NCBI GenBank assembly: GCA_002706405.1
Contig: PALN01000065.1
Coordinates: forward strand, 1 to 58,968
Direction of reading: 5' to 3'
Source of the DNA: Rhodospirillaceae bacterium
GTDB lineage: Bacteria > Pseudomonadota > Alphaproteobacteria > Rhodospirillales > Casp-alpha2
Length of the DNA stretch: 58,968 bases
Both the position numbers and the translations under genes were made by a program. The notes under the pieces are model-generated. The model saw only the letters and a list, made by a program, of their open reading frames with translations, made no database searches and had not been told where the DNA came from. This document shows positions 1 to 9,307 of this stretch, piece by piece (the stretch's first letter is position 1; every line of letters starts with the position of its first letter).

Positions 1-350
1 TCTACTTCCTGCGCTCGCTCTGCATCATCGCCTTGCTGGCGGCCCCCAAGACGGAACTCAATATCCTGTTGTTCGCCGGGGCCATGGGCTTGCTGTGGCT
101 CGGCACCGTGCCGCTGACCTCGGGCCTGGTCGCCCATATGTTCGGCGTGCGCTATCTGTCCATGCTGTTCGGGATCACCTTCCTGAGCCATCAGATCGGC
201 AGTTTCCTGGGCGTGTGGCTGGGCGGTTACCTGTACCAGACCACCGGATCCTACGATTGGGTGTGGTACGGCTCCATCGCCTTGGGCTTCATCGCCGCCG
301 CCCTGCATATCCCCATTCCGGAAAAACACCCGACCGCCGCCGCGGCCTGA
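1..350 (+). CDS. MFS transporter, C-terminal part (5' end outside window)
   Basis: The reading frame is open from base 3 and ends at TGA 348-350, so only the last 115 or so residues of a larger protein are present. The visible part holds about three hydrophobic helices with short loops, including a GLVAHMFGVRYLSMLFG loop-helix and a HQIGSFLGVWLGGYLY helix. These resemble the final helices of 12-TM major facilitator permeases of the monocarboxylate/oxalate type. The tail is short and Ala-rich. The substrate cannot be told from this fragment. A TTG at 33 is in frame but lies within the transmembrane region and is not a credible start. Confidence 0.75.
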   Translation, partial: YFLRSLCIIALLAAPKTELNILLFAGAMGLLWLGTVPLTSGLVAHMFGVRYLSMLFGITFLSHQIGSFLGVWLGGYLYQTTGSYDWVWYGSIALGFIAAALHIPIPEKHPTAAAA

Positions 351-505
351 TCCGCCCCGCCGACATTCATTTCGCCGCCCCCGCCCGGCCCCTTGGCCGC
401 GCGGGCGGCTGTTGTCGCCGGCCCGACATACCCCTATAACCCTTCCCAATCCTGCATCCGCCGCCGGCATTGCCCGCCGGGCGGTACAGCCTTGGGCCGG
501 CATTG

Positions 506-1843
506 ATGTTCAACATGAGTTCGATCCTGATCTCGCTGGCCGTGGTGCAGTTCATCATGGCGACGATTCTGGTCACGTTCTGGTTGGCGCGGCTGGAGAT
601 CGGCGGCCTGAAGGAAATGGCCCTGTCCATGACGGTCGGCGGGATCGGCGCACTCGCCATCAGCGCCGGCGCCGCGATGCAGGATTATCGCGCCGCCAGT
701 TTCGGCCTGCTGTGTTTCGTCGTCACCACCCTGTCCGCGGCCCGCGCCATGCGGCGCCTACAGGGACGCCAACCGCGCTATGTTCTGGAAGGGGCGGCGC
801 TGGCCATCTCCTGCGCCGCCATCTATTACTTCCTCCTCGTCAAAAACGACGTCCCCGGCGTGCTGGTTTCAAACTCCATCGTGTTCGCCATCATTTGCGG
901 GCTGACCACCCGGGATCTTTGGCGGGAACGCGATCCGGGCCTGGTCCGCGGCTGCCGCATTCTCGGCACGATGTTCGCCGTGTTCGCCGTCGTTCAGACC
1001 TTGCGCATCTTCATCCGACCGCTGTTCGATGGCCCCGTGGGACCAAATGCGCAGATCGTCGCCCTTGATGTCGCCATCGCCTTCATCGGCATGGCGATGG
1101 TGATCGGCTGGAGTCTCGGCCTGTTATGGACGGCCTATAGCTACGCCGAACACCAGATGCGGGCCGCCTATGAGGAGCTTGAGCGGTTTTCCGGCGCCGT
1201 GGCCCATGATCTGAAAAGCCCGCTCAATGCCGTAATCGGCAATCTGGAGGCCGCGATCCATCCATCGTCGACCCTGAACGCGGCGCAGAAGACGGAATTC
1301 CTGACCTCCGCCCATACCGCCGCCCTGCGCATGAACCGGTTCATCGGTGATCTGCTTGAAGACGCCCGCTCGGTACAGCACGTCCCGCGGTCCGAGCCCG
1401 TCGACCCGCTTCAATGTCTGCGCATGGCCCAGGACAGCCTGCGCCCGGTGATCGATGCCGTCGCCGCCGAGATCCAGGTCGGCGAGCTGCCGGCCGTCAC
1501 CGTCAGCCCGCTGCAACTCACCCGCATCTTCCAGAACCTGTTGGACAACGCCCTCAAGTATCGCTCGCTGGAACGGCCCCTGCGGATCGAAATTTCCGCC
1601 CTGAAGCAGGGGGGCGCGGTGGCGATCTTTCTGAAAGACAACGGCGTCGGCATCGCCGAGGCCGATCAGGCCCGCGTGTTCGGCCGCTTCGAGCGTGCCG
1701 GCAAGCAATCCCTTGTTCCCGGAAACGGCGTGGGCCTCGCGGAATGCCGGCGGGTCGTCGAAAAGGTCGGCGGGTCGATCGACCTGACGTCCCAGTTGGG
1801 CGTCGGGTCGACCTTTCGCCTGATTCTGCCCGCGACTAGTTGA
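506..1843 (+). CDS. Orphan membrane sensor histidine kinase
   Basis: A 445-residue protein starting at ATG 506; ATG 515 is also possible and TTG 470 gives a poor N-terminus. About seven hydrophobic segments fill the first 215 residues with no obvious periplasmic sensor domain. A full kinase core follows: H-box HDLKSPLNAV with phospho-acceptor His near residue 234, N-box NLLDNALKY, G1 DNGVGI, F-box FGRFERA and G2 GNGVGLAE. By family knowledge it autophosphorylates and passes phosphate to a response regulator. None is encoded nearby, so the partner is unknown. The stop overlaps the end of the convergent oxidoreductase gene by 8 bases. Confidence 0.9.
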   Translation: MFNMSSILISLAVVQFIMATILVTFWLARLEIGGLKEMALSMTVGGIGALAISAGAAMQDYRAASFGLLCFVVTTLSAARAMRRLQGRQPRYVLEGAALAISCAAIYYFLLVKNDVPGVLVSNSIVFAIICGLTTRDLWRERDPGLVRGCRILGTMFAVFAVVQTLRIFIRPLFDGPVGPNAQIVALDVAIAFIGMAMVIGWSLGLLWTAYSYAEHQMRAAYEELERFSGAVAHDLKSPLNAVIGNLEAAIHPSSTLNAAQKTEFLTSAHTAALRMNRFIGDLLEDARSVQHVPRSEPVDPLQCLRMAQDSLRPVIDAVAAEIQVGELPAVTVSPLQLTRIFQNLLDNALKYRSLERPLRIEISALKQGGAVAIFLKDNGVGIAEADQARVFGRFERAGKQSLVPGNGVGLAECRRVVEKVGGSIDLTSQLGVGSTFRLILPATS

Positions 1844-2837
1844 GGGGCCCCGGCGCCGCCCCCGTGGTCAGCACGACCTTGCCCGTCGACTTGCGCGACA
1901 GCAGCATGTTCATGCCGTCCTTGGCATCCGCCAGATCGAATACATGGCTGACGTGGGGGCGCAGGTCGCCCGCCGCCATCCAGCCCAGAAGTTCATCGAA
2001 CGAGCGCTGAATCAGCTCCGGGTCGAGCGTACGATGCGCCCCCCAGTAGAATCCGATGACCGAGAGATTCTTGACCAAAAGGATATTGGCCGGGATCTGC
2101 GGCACCGTGCCGGAGGCGAATCCGACGACCAGAATACGCCCGCCCTGGACCGTGCAGCGCAGGGACGCGTCGAAGGCCGTGCCGCCGACCGGGTCATAGA
2201 CGCAATCGGCGCCGCGCCCGTCGGTCAGCTGTTTGACCCGCTCGCGGATGTCTTCCTTGCGGTAGTCGATCAGATGGTCGGCGCCGTACTCCTTGGCCAC
2301 GGCCAGCTTTTCCGGGCCGCCCGCCGTGGCGATCACGGTCGCCCCCAGCTTCTTGCCAATCTCGACCGCCGTCAGGCCGACCCCGCCGGCGGCACCATGA
2401 ACCAACAGCACCTCGCCCGGCTGGACCTTCAGCTTGTCGACCAGGCCCACATGGGACGTACCGTAGACGATGGGAAAGGCGGCGGCCGACACGAAATCCA
2501 GATTGTCGGGAATGGCGAAGACCGTGCTTTCATGGGTCACCGCTTCCGACGCGTAACCGCCGTAATGGACCGTCGCCATGACCCGGTCGCCGGGGGAGAC
2601 CCGGGTCACCCCGGGGGCCACTTCCAGCACCTCGCCCGCGACTTCCAGGCCCGGCGAAAACGGGAACGGCGGCTTGACCTGGTATTCGCCTTTGCACATC
2701 AGGGTGTCGGCGAAATTGATGCCGGCGGCCTGGACGCGGATGCGCACGCCATTTTCCGCCATGGGCGGAGCCGGAGCGTCGTCGACGCAGGTCAGGGCGT
2801 CGATACCATCAAAGCTGTTGCAGACAACCGCGCGCAT
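1836..2837 (-). CDS. NADPH:quinone oxidoreductase, zinc-free MDR family
   Basis: A 333-residue medium-chain dehydrogenase/reductase. It has an N-terminal GroES-like catalytic fold and a Rossmann domain with VHGAAGGVGLTAV as the nucleotide loop. The SPGLEVAGEVLEVAPGV and GDRVMA segments are typical of QOR-type enzymes, and the zinc ligands of alcohol dehydrogenases are missing. It probably reduces quinones or enoyl-type substrates with NADPH in the cytoplasm. The start at ATG 2837 is chosen because GAAGGAGACC lies just upstream and the family N-terminus MRAVVCN fits; the frame stays open upstream without family-like sequence. It is divergent from the SpoU gene across 161 bases. The exact substrate is unknown. 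Confidence 0.9.
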   Translation of the reverse strand: MRAVVCNSFDGIDALTCVDDAPAPPMAENGVRIRVQAAGINFADTLMCKGEYQVKPPFPFSPGLEVAGEVLEVAPGVTRVSPGDRVMATVHYGGYASEAVTHESTVFAIPDNLDFVSAAAFPIVYGTSHVGLVDKLKVQPGEVLLVHGAAGGVGLTAVEIGKKLGATVIATAGGPEKLAVAKEYGADHLIDYRKEDIRERVKQLTDGRGADCVYDPVGGTAFDASLRCTVQGGRILVVGFASGTVPQIPANILLVKNLSVIGFYWGAHRTLDPELIQRSFDELLGWMAAGDLRPHVSHVFDLADAKDGMNMLLSRKSTGKVVLTTGAAPGPLN

Positions 2838-2998
2838 CGGGGTCTCCTTCTGGGCTGTATTCAAAATTGGCAAAACTTGATTTCGGGCCGGAATTGGCCA
2901 AGGTTGCGCAACCTGACCATACCAAGGGCCAAAGGGCAAGATGCCGCCGGCCCTCTTTCAAGGAACCAAAAATTGCAGGCTGGGGATTAAATCGGACC

Positions 2999-3577
2999 AT
3001 GCGCGGATATTTCGGAATCGGGGTCGAGGGCATTTCCAAGACCATGAACGTGGGCAACCTGTTCCGCACGGCCCATGCCTTCGGCGCGTCGTTCGTGTTC
3101 ACCGTCGACGCGACCTACCAACGCACCATCGGGCAGAAATCCGACACCTCCAAAAGCGGCAGCCATGTGCCGTTCTACAGCTTCCCCACCGCCAACGAGG
3201 TCATGCTGCCCGACGGCTGCAAGCTGGTCGGCGTGGAATTGCTGGAGAATGCGTCCGAGTTGCCGAGCTTCCGCCATCCGCGGCAGGCGGCCTATGTGCT
3301 GGGGCCGGAGCGGGGCGAGCTGAGCCCCGCCATGATCGCGCGCTGCGACCATATCATCCAGATCCCCATGTCCTTCTGCGTCAATGTGGGCATCGCGGGC
3401 GCCATCGTCATGTATGACCGGCTGATCAGCCAGGGCCGGTTCGCGCCGCGCCCCGTGGCCGAAGGCGGCCCGGTCGAGAACCTGCCCGAACACCAGTTCG
3501 GCCGCCGATTCTCGCGCAAGGAACAGGCCCGCATGGAGCCCTTCGAAGACACCCCGCCGGAAGTCTATAACGACTAG
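2999..3577 (+). CDS. SpoU/TrmH-family RNA 2'-O-methyltransferase
   Basis: A 192-residue SPOUT protein. Motif 1 is NVGNLFRTAHAFGA near the N-terminus, motif 2 is VLGPERGELS, and motif 3 is IPMSFCVNVGIAGAIVMYD; together these build the knotted SAM-binding site and the catalytic Asn/Arg and Ser/Asn positions of the TrmH class. There is no separate N-terminal RNA-binding domain, so this is a minimal enzyme. The target could be tRNA or rRNA. ATG 2999 is preferred because homology begins at MRGYFGIGVEG; the frame is open back to 2867 but that extension is Arg/Lys-rich and unlike the family. The stop codon shares bases with that of the convergent asparaginase gene. Confidence 0.88.
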   Translation: MRGYFGIGVEGISKTMNVGNLFRTAHAFGASFVFTVDATYQRTIGQKSDTSKSGSHVPFYSFPTANEVMLPDGCKLVGVELLENASELPSFRHPRQAAYVLGPERGELSPAMIARCDHIIQIPMSFCVNVGIAGAIVMYDRLISQGRFAPRPVAEGGPVENLPEHQFGRRFSRKEQARMEPFEDTPPEVYND

Positions 3578-4632
3578 GGCCGGTCCCAGCCCGCTTCGGG
3601 CCGAACGGCGCCGACGGGCGCCCCCGCCGCATTGACCACGGTCATGTCGAGGAACGGCGCCATGTCGGCCCGCGCGCCGTCGTCGAAGGCACCCAGGAAG
3701 TTCAATAGATGCGCCATCAGGGTGTCGGAGGCCCGCTTGGTGCCGTCCTCGGCCTTGACCGCCACCCCCAAGCCCAGGCCCGGCAGGATCGCCGCGTGCA
3801 CGGCTTCCGCCCCGGTCTTGGTCGCGAACACGGGGGCCGCCGTCCGCTGGGCGACACCGATGCCCGCCGACATGGCGGCATGATCGAACCGCCCGCGCCC
3901 GGACACCATGAAGTTATGCTTGGCCATGGACTGAACGATGCGCTGGGCGGCCGCGCTGCGTACCGCGCCCAGTTTGGCCGTCTCGGGATCGGCCATGTTC
4001 GCCATGGCCCGGGCCAGGGCCGCGAGCGGCATGCCGTAGACGGGAATGCCGCAGCCGTCGACGCCGCGCCCCGTGCCCGACAGCGCGGCCCCGCCCATCT
4101 CGGTCAATGCCTGGTAAAGCCGCTTCTGCACTGGGTGGTCGGCGCCCGTATAGCCATGGGTGTCCTCGCCCATGTGCAGGGCCGTGGCGAGAAAGCCCGT
4201 GTGCTTGCCCGAACAGTTGTTGTGAAGGCGCGTCGGCACAGCACCTTGCTTGATCAGGCGATGGGCCGCCGTCTCGTCCGTCGGCATATGGGCGCCGCAT
4301 TCCAGGTCGTCGGCCCCCTTGCCGATGTCCTCCAGCCAGGCTTCCACCGCCATGATATGGGCGGCCGAGGCGGAGTGAGAGGCCGAGGCCAGCGCGATGC
4401 GCTCGTCATTCAGGTGCCAATGGTCCGCCGCCCCCGTTTCGATCAAGGCCAGGGTCTGCAGCGGCTTGATGGCCGAGCGGGGATAGATTTCCTTCTCCGC
4501 CTCGCCCCAGGCATGGATGATGTTGCCGGCCGCGTCGGCGACCACCGCATGGACACGGTGGCGGCTTTCGACCAGGGTGCCGCGCGTAACCTCGATGATC
4601 ACGGGCGCTGACGAATGAATGGATTTTGCCAT
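3574..4632 (-). CDS. Asparaginase (bacterial L-asparaginase II / pfam06089 type)
   Basis: A 352-residue protein of the family seen in Rhizobium-type thermolabile L-asparaginases, unrelated in sequence to E. coli AnsA/AnsB. Recognisable blocks are IEVTRGTLVESRHR, KPLQTLALIETGAA, LASASHSA, NNCSGKHTGFL, GVDGCGIPVYGMPL and MAKHNFMVSGRGRFD. The conserved Ser and Lys of the SGKHTG region are present. It should hydrolyse asparagine to aspartate and ammonia in the cytoplasm; no signal peptide is seen. ATG 4632 is chosen; a GTG at 4647 adds five residues and cannot be excluded. The stop is shared with the convergent SpoU gene (CTAG at 3574-3577). Confidence 0.88.
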   Translation of the reverse strand: MAKSIHSSAPVIIEVTRGTLVESRHRVHAVVADAAGNIIHAWGEAEKEIYPRSAIKPLQTLALIETGAADHWHLNDERIALASASHSASAAHIMAVEAWLEDIGKGADDLECGAHMPTDETAAHRLIKQGAVPTRLHNNCSGKHTGFLATALHMGEDTHGYTGADHPVQKRLYQALTEMGGAALSGTGRGVDGCGIPVYGMPLAALARAMANMADPETAKLGAVRSAAAQRIVQSMAKHNFMVSGRGRFDHAAMSAGIGVAQRTAAPVFATKTGAEAVHAAILPGLGLGVAVKAEDGTKRASDTLMAHLLNFLGAFDDGARADMAPFLDMTVVNAAGAPVGAVRPEAGWDRP

Positions 4633-4733
4633 GCCCCTGCATGCCACCGAACAGGGGGGCTGGCAAGGGCGCCCGAAAGTTATCCCGCGCCCCGGGCTTG
4701 AGGCCCGTCGCTGTCCCGGCTATCTATTGAGCC

Positions 4734-5240
4734 ATGACCCGATGCATCCAAGCCGCCGTCTTCGCCGCCCTGGCCATCCTGACCCCCGCCGCCGCCCAGG
4801 CGGCGCCGGAACTGATCGGCCTGTTCGACGACTGGGAAGCCTATACGGCCAACGAGGCCGGGGCCAAGATCTGCTACATGGGGTCCGAGCCCAAGAAGAT
4901 GGAGGGCAAGTATTCCGCCCGCGGCCGCGTCGTCATGCTGGTCACCCATCGGCCCAAGGATAAAGAGAAGGGCGTCGTCTCCGTGACCACCGGCTATACC
5001 TATAAGGAAGGCTCGGACGCCACGGTGACCATCGGCAAGAATACCTACAAGCTGTTCACCGCGGGCGGGCATGCCTTTGCCGAGGAAGGCAAGGACGCGG
5101 CCCTGGTCGACGCTATGATCCGGGGAGCCGACATGGTGGTGAAGGGCACGTCGTCACGCGGCACCCTGACCACGGATACCTATTCGCTCAAGGGCTTCAC
5201 CGCCGCCTGGAAGGCCATCGGCAAGGCCTGCGGCTACTAG
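4734..5240 (+). CDS. Invasion-associated locus B (IalB)-like exported protein
   Basis: A 168-residue protein with a clear signal peptide: charged MTR start, hydrophobic core, and a probable cleavage after AQA near residue 23. The mature part is a single IalB-like beta domain with DDWEAYT, the CYMGSEP strand, AFAEEGKDAALVDAMIRGADM and the terminal TYSLKGFTAAWKAIGKAC. Cys47 and Cys166 are the usual disulfide pair positions. IalB-family proteins are common periplasmic proteins in alphaproteobacteria, and the pathogenic label should not be carried over. It sits 55 bases upstream of rlmN and could be co-transcribed with it. The precise role is unknown. Confidence 0.82.
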   Translation: MTRCIQAAVFAALAILTPAAAQAAPELIGLFDDWEAYTANEAGAKICYMGSEPKKMEGKYSARGRVVMLVTHRPKDKEKGVVSVTTGYTYKEGSDATVTIGKNTYKLFTAGGHAFAEEGKDAALVDAMIRGADMVVKGTSSRGTLTTDTYSLKGFTAAWKAIGKACGY

Positions 5241-5295
5241 GCTTATTCGCGTTTTCACGTTGGGATGCGGGGCCGGACGCGCTATATGAGGGCCC

Positions 5296-6456
5296 ATGAC
5301 GATTGATGCTGCCCCCGAAAAGACCAATCTGGTCGGCCTGTCCCGCGAGGAACTGGCGGAAGCGGTCGCGGCTGTCGGCGAAAAACCGTTCCGTACCAAG
5401 CAGTTGTGGCACTGGATTTATCATCAGGGGGCAACCGACTTCGCCCAGATGACGACCCTGGCCAAACCGCTTCGCGAAAAGCTGGCCGAAATCTTCGAAG
5501 TGCGGAAGCCTGTGGTCAGCCGCGAGCAGACGTCAAACGACCGCACCCGCAAGTGGCTGATCAAGTTCGCCGACGGCAACGAGGCGGAAACCGTCTACAT
5601 CCCCGAAGACGACCGGGGGGCGATCTGCATCTCGTCCCAGGTCGGCTGCACCCTGACCTGCACGTTCTGTCATACGGGCACGCAAAAGCTGGTGCGCAAC
5701 CTGACGTCGGCGGAAATCGTCGGCCAGTTCATGGTCGCCCGCGACAGCTACGGCGAGTGGCCGACGCCCATGGACGGCGGGCGGATGATTTCCAACATCG
5801 TCATGATGGGCATGGGCGAACCCCTGTTCAATTACGACAACGTGGCGAAGGCGCTGAAGATCATCATGGACGGTGAGGGCATCGCGCTTTCCAAGCGGCG
5901 GATCACGCTCTCGACCTCGGGCGTGGTGCCGATGATGGAAAAATGCGGCGCGGAGCTGGGCGTCAATCTGGCGGTTTCGCTGCATGCCGTGACGGACGAA
6001 CTGCGCGACGTGTTGGTGCCCATCAACAAGAAGTATCCGTTGAAGGACCTGATCCGCGCCTGCCGCGAATACCCCGGCGCCAACAATGCCCGTCGCATCA
6101 CCTTCGAATACGTGATGCTGAAGGGTGTGAACGATTCCGAGGCCGACGCCCGGGAACTGCTGCGCCTGGCCAAGGGCATCCCGGTCAAGTTCAACCTGAT
6201 CCCCTTCAACGCCTGGCCGGGCGCGCCCTATGAATGCTCGACGCCCGAGGCCATGGACAAGTTCGTCAACATCCTCAACGACGGCGGCTTTTCGTCGCCG
6301 ATCCGACAGCCCCGCGGCCGCGACATCATGGCCGCCTGCGGGCAGCTGAAATCGGCGAGCGAGCGCGAACGCCTGAAGCGCATGGCGGCGCGGGTCGAGG
6401 CCCTGGTGCCCGACAGCGCCGAAACCGCCCCGCAAGACGCGGCGGGCAATGCCTGA
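5296..6456 (+). CDS. rlmN: Dual-specificity 23S rRNA/tRNA adenine C2-methyltransferase RlmN
   Basis: A 386-residue radical-SAM enzyme that methylates A2503 of 23S rRNA and A37 of some tRNAs. The [4Fe-4S] motif is CTLTCTFC with Cys118, Cys122 and Cys125, preceded by SSQVGC. Other blocks include [12 protein letters not shown] for SAM binding, [11 protein letters not shown], and the C-terminal [11 protein letters not shown] with Cys348 matching the methylated catalytic Cys. The length is normal for the family. The start at ATG 5296 is supported by the usual N-terminal helical domain ([10 protein letters not shown]). The stop overlaps the ATG of the downstream DUF427 gene, indicating translational coupling. 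Confidence 0.97.
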   Translation: MTIDAAPEKTNLVGLSREELAEAVAAVGEKPFRTKQLWHWIYHQGATDFAQMTTLAKPLREKLAEIFEVRKPVVSREQTSNDRTRKWLIKFADGNEAETVYIPEDDRGAICISSQVGCTLTCTFCHTGTQKLVRNLTSAEIVGQFMVARDSYGEWPTPMDGGRMISNIVMMGMGEPLFNYDNVAKALKIIMDGEGIALSKRRITLSTSGVVPMMEKCGAELGVNLAVSLHAVTDELRDVLVPINKKYPLKDLIRACREYPGANNARRITFEYVMLKGVNDSEADARELLRLAKGIPVKFNLIPFNAWPGAPYECSTPEAMDKFVNILNDGGFSSPIRQPRGRDIMAACGQLKSASERERLKRMAARVEALVPDSAETAPQDAAGNA

Positions 6457-6841
6457 TCCGGCGATCGCCGCCGGCGGGATCACCATCGCCGATTTCCCCG
6501 AGCGCGTGCGCACCGCGATCTGCGGCATCGTCATCGCCGACAGCCGGCGCGCGAAGATCCTCCACGAGGACGGCCACAAGGCCGTGTTCTATTTTCCGCC
6601 CGACGACGTGCGCATGGGCGAATTCCTGACCCCCACCTCCAAACAGACCACCTGCCCCAAGAAGGGCGTGGCCCGCTATTGGACGTTCCGTCTGGGCGAC
6701 ACCGAGGTGCCCGATGTGGCCTGGGCCTATCCGCAGCCCATCACCGCCTGCGCCGCCATCAAGGATCATATCGCCTTCTATTGGGACCGCATGGACGTGT
6801 GGTTCGTCGGCGACAAGCCCCTTTCGGCGCCGCCGTCATGA
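6449..6841 (+). CDS. DUF427 domain protein
   Basis: A 130-residue single-domain protein matching the DUF427 pattern: [21 protein letters not shown], then a [14 protein letters not shown] block, VAWAYPQP and a terminal [18 protein letters not shown]427 proteins are small soluble beta-rich proteins with conserved Cys, Trp and Tyr around a possible ligand pocket; no reaction is established. The start ATG 6449 overlaps the rlmN stop by 8 bases and its own stop overlaps the next gene's start (ATGA at 6838). It therefore lies inside a coupled unit that continues into a membrane glycosyltransferase. Nothing in the sequence ties it functionally to RlmN. Confidence 0.88.
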   Translation: MPDPAIAAGGITIADFPERVRTAICGIVIADSRRAKILHEDGHKAVFYFPPDDVRMGEFLTPTSKQTTCPKKGVARYWTFRLGDTEVPDVAWAYPQPITACAAIKDHIAFYWDRMDVWFVGDKPLSAPPS

Positions 6842-8553
6842 GCAAAGCGAACAGCAAGACCCCGCGCCTGGGCCGCCGCCTGCTGGTCGATCCGACCCTG
6901 GGCTGGAAGCCCTATGCGCTGCTGACCCTGTTCTGTTGCATCCTGTTCCTGCCGGGCATCGCCAGCCTGCCGCCCTTGGACCGCGACGAGGCCCGCTTCG
7001 CCCAGGCCACGGCCCAGATGCTGGAAACCCGGGATTTCGTCGACATCCGCTTTCAGGACCAGCCGCGCCACAAGAAGCCCGCCGGCATCCATTGGCTGCA
7101 GGCGGCCAGCGTCACCCTGCTGTCCGACGTGACGGCGCGGGACATCTGGGCCTACCGCGTGCCGTCCGTGATCGGTGCCTGGGCGGCGGTGCTACTGACC
7201 TTCGCGCTCGGCACGCTGCTGTTCGACCGGCGCGCGGCCTTTGCCGCGGCAGCCATGCTGGCGGCCTCGACCCTGCTGATACTGGAAGCCCATCAGGCCA
7301 AGACCGACGCGGTCCTGCTGGCCTGCGTCCTGGCGTTGATGCTGCCGCTGGCCCGTCATTACCTGGCCGCGCGCGACACCGCCCCGGCCCCCGGCATCGG
7401 CTGGTCGTTGCTGTTCTGGCTGGCCCTGGCCGCGGGCATTCTCATCAAGGGGCCGATCGCGCCGCTGATCGCCATCCTGACCTTGGCCACCCTCGCCATT
7501 TCCGACCGCGATGGCGCCTGGATCAAGGGCCTGGGTTGGCTGTGGGGCCTGCCGCTGATGCTGGCCCTCGCCCTGCCCTGGTTCCTCATGGTCGGCGGCA
7601 CCGGGGACGGCGGCGACGGTTTCGTCATGACCGCGATCACCACGGACCTGATCCCCAAGCTTTTGGGCGGCCAGGAATCCCATGGAGCGCCGCCCGGATA
7701 CTATGTCCTGACCATGCTGTTGTTCTTCTGGCCGGGGGTGTTCCTGGCTTGGCCGGCGGTTAATCGCGCCTGGCGGGAGCGCACCGACCCCGCGCTGCGG
7801 TTCTGCCTTGCCTGGCTGATCCCGGCCTGGATATTGATGGAGGTCATCCCGACCAAGCTGCCCCATTACGTGCTGCCGCTGTATCCGGCCTTGGCCCTGG
7901 TCTGTGCGCGGTCGGCCATTGCCGTCCTTGATGGCGCGGCACCCTGGTACGACAAGCGCGTCCTGTGGCTGACCGGTGGGCTCTGGGCCCTGGTCGGCCT
8001 GATCCTGGGCGGCGTGGCGGCCTATCTGCCTCTTCATTTCGGGTTCGAGTCAAACTGGCACACCTGGTTCTTCATCCTGTTCGCACTTTACCTTCTGGCC
8101 ACCACGGCGGCGGCCATGAAACACCACGTCATCACCGAGGCGCTGGAGAATTCCCTTATTTCCGGTGGCATTCTGACCGCCATGGTGGTCTGGCTGATGG
8201 TGTCCGGGTTCAGCCCCATGTGGGTCGCCGACCGCGCGGCCCGGGCCGTGGCGGCGGAATTCAAGGATGGCCCCCCTCCCGTGACCGCTGTTGCCGGATT
8301 TTCCGAGCCCTCCTTGGTATTTCTTTCCGGAACAGGAACGATTTTGACCTCGGGCGGCGGGGCGGCGCAGCACCTGTTGAGCGAATCACAGGCCGCCGCC
8401 ATCATCGAGGGCCGGGAAATGCCCGGGTTCAGGGCCGGCCTCGGCGACCGAGCGGACATGGTTCGGGAAGCCGCCACCGTGTCCGGCATCAACTATTCCA
8501 AGGGCAAGCCCGTGACCCTGCATGTCTTCGTGCGCAAAGGCCAAACCAAGTGA
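6838..8553 (+). CDS. GT39/ArnT-like polytopic glycosyltransferase
   Basis: A 571-residue multi-pass membrane protein with an N-terminal loop LPPLDRDEARFAQA (about 45-58) carrying the Asp/Glu-Arg motif of PMT/ArnT-type enzymes, and a second RHKKPAGIHWLQ loop typical of the family. About twelve hydrophobic segments follow, including KGPIAPLIAILTL and PTKLPHYVLPLYPALAL, and then a soluble C-terminal region. Family members move a sugar from a polyprenyl-phosphate carrier to lipid A or protein at the outer face of the inner membrane. The ATG overlaps the DUF427 stop and the stop overlaps the GTG of the PAP2 gene. Which glycan or acceptor is used is unknown. Confidence 0.88.
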   Translation: MSKANSKTPRLGRRLLVDPTLGWKPYALLTLFCCILFLPGIASLPPLDRDEARFAQATAQMLETRDFVDIRFQDQPRHKKPAGIHWLQAASVTLLSDVTARDIWAYRVPSVIGAWAAVLLTFALGTLLFDRRAAFAAAAMLAASTLLILEAHQAKTDAVLLACVLALMLPLARHYLAARDTAPAPGIGWSLLFWLALAAGILIKGPIAPLIAILTLATLAISDRDGAWIKGLGWLWGLPLMLALALPWFLMVGGTGDGGDGFVMTAITTDLIPKLLGGQESHGAPPGYYVLTMLLFFWPGVFLAWPAVNRAWRERTDPALRFCLAWLIPAWILMEVIPTKLPHYVLPLYPALALVCARSAIAVLDGAAPWYDKRVLWLTGGLWALVGLILGGVAAYLPLHFGFESNWHTWFFILFALYLLATTAAAMKHHVITEALENSLISGGILTAMVVWLMVSGFSPMWVADRAARAVAAEFKDGPPPVTAVAGFSEPSLVFLSGTGTILTSGGGAAQHLLSESQAAAIIEGREMPGFRAGLGDRADMVREAATVSGINYSKGKPVTLHVFVRKGQTK

Positions 8554-9218
8554 CGACGAACGCGGAAAAGCCCCTGAACTGGCCTCTGATCGGGGGCGGT
8601 TTCATTATTGCCGCCGCCGCGTCCGCCCTGGCCATGGCCTTTGTCGACGAAGCGGCCGCGCGGTTCTTCCGCGATGCCTTCGACGCCGATCAGCGGCGGT
8701 TCTTCGGCCATACGGTGGGTGCCCTCGGCAAGCCGGAATTCTATTTCGCCGCCGCCGCTCTGACCGCCGCCGCCTGCTGGGTCCTGCGCCGCCGCGTGGC
8801 CGAGGGCGGCGAGCGCCTGCGCGGTGCCATGCACGCAGCGCTGTTCGTGATCTTTTCCATCGCCGCGGCGGGCGTGCTGGTCAATCTGCTGAAATTCGTG
8901 ATCGGCCGCATGCGGCCCCGCGAACTGCTGGAAAACGGCCTGGCCGGCTTTCTTCCCTTCAACACGGATTTCGGCATGAATTCGTTTCCGTCGGGCCATT
9001 CCCAGATGGTGTGGTCGCTCGCCGTGTCCCTGTTCCTGATCTTTCCCCGGCTGTGGCCGATTTTGTTCACCTTCGCCGCCGCCGTCGCCGCCAGCCGCTT
9101 TTTGGCCAGCGTGCATTTCGTTTCCGACGTGGTGATGGGCAGCTATATCGGCGCCGTGGTACCGCTGTTGCTGAAGCATTACATCTATGACCGGCGCGGC
9201 ATCATTTTCCGCCCGTAA
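8550..9218 (+). CDS. PAP2-family membrane phosphatase
   Basis: A 222-residue membrane protein with the three acid-phosphatase motifs of the PAP2 superfamily: KFVIGRMRPR, PSGHS, and SRFLASVHFVSDVVMG. The motif residues Lys, Arg, Ser, His, Arg, His and Asp are all present. About five hydrophobic helices surround them. It starts at GTG 8550, which overlaps the preceding stop (GTGA). Paired with a polyprenyl-phosphate-sugar transferase it plausibly dephosphorylates undecaprenyl pyrophosphate or a lipid A phosphate, but the substrate cannot be read from sequence. No strong terminator follows. Confidence 0.9.
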   Translation: MTTNAEKPLNWPLIGGGFIIAAAASALAMAFVDEAAARFFRDAFDADQRRFFGHTVGALGKPEFYFAAAALTAAACWVLRRRVAEGGERLRGAMHAALFVIFSIAAAGVLVNLLKFVIGRMRPRELLENGLAGFLPFNTDFGMNSFPSGHSQMVWSLAVSLFLIFPRLWPILFTFAAAVAASRFLASVHFVSDVVMGSYIGAVVPLLLKHYIYDRRGIIFRP

Positions 9219-9235
9219 AATCCGCTGCCCCCCTT

Positions 9236-9266
9236 CAGACAGTCTTAACCGGTTGCGCCCTAGAAT
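9236..9266 (+). promoter_or_regulatory. Candidate promoter and shared upstream block of first barrel gene
   Basis: A -10-like TAGAAT at 9261-9266 lies downstream of CAGACA at 9236-9241, with TTAACCGGT at 9245-9253 in the spacer. The spacer is long (19 bases) for a sigma-70 site. The same order of elements (pGACA, TTAACCGGT, TAGAmT, then a GGG) precedes the downstream paralogue at 10809-10836, so the block seems duplicated with the gene. TTAACCGGT may be an operator or simply inherited sequence. Confidence 0.4.
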
Positions 9267-9307
9267 CAGGGCCTTATCGGGGATGACTGAACTGGGGATT
9301 CACGACC

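Noticed and set aside
2838..2939. N-terminal extension of the quinone oxidoreductase
   Set aside because: Family homology begins at MRAVVCN with GAAGGAGACC upstream of ATG 2837.
6679..6837. Extension of the GT39 gene upstream of ATG 6838
   Set aside because: The extra residues are Arg/His-rich and overlap the DUF427 gene; ATGA coupling at 6838 is convincing.
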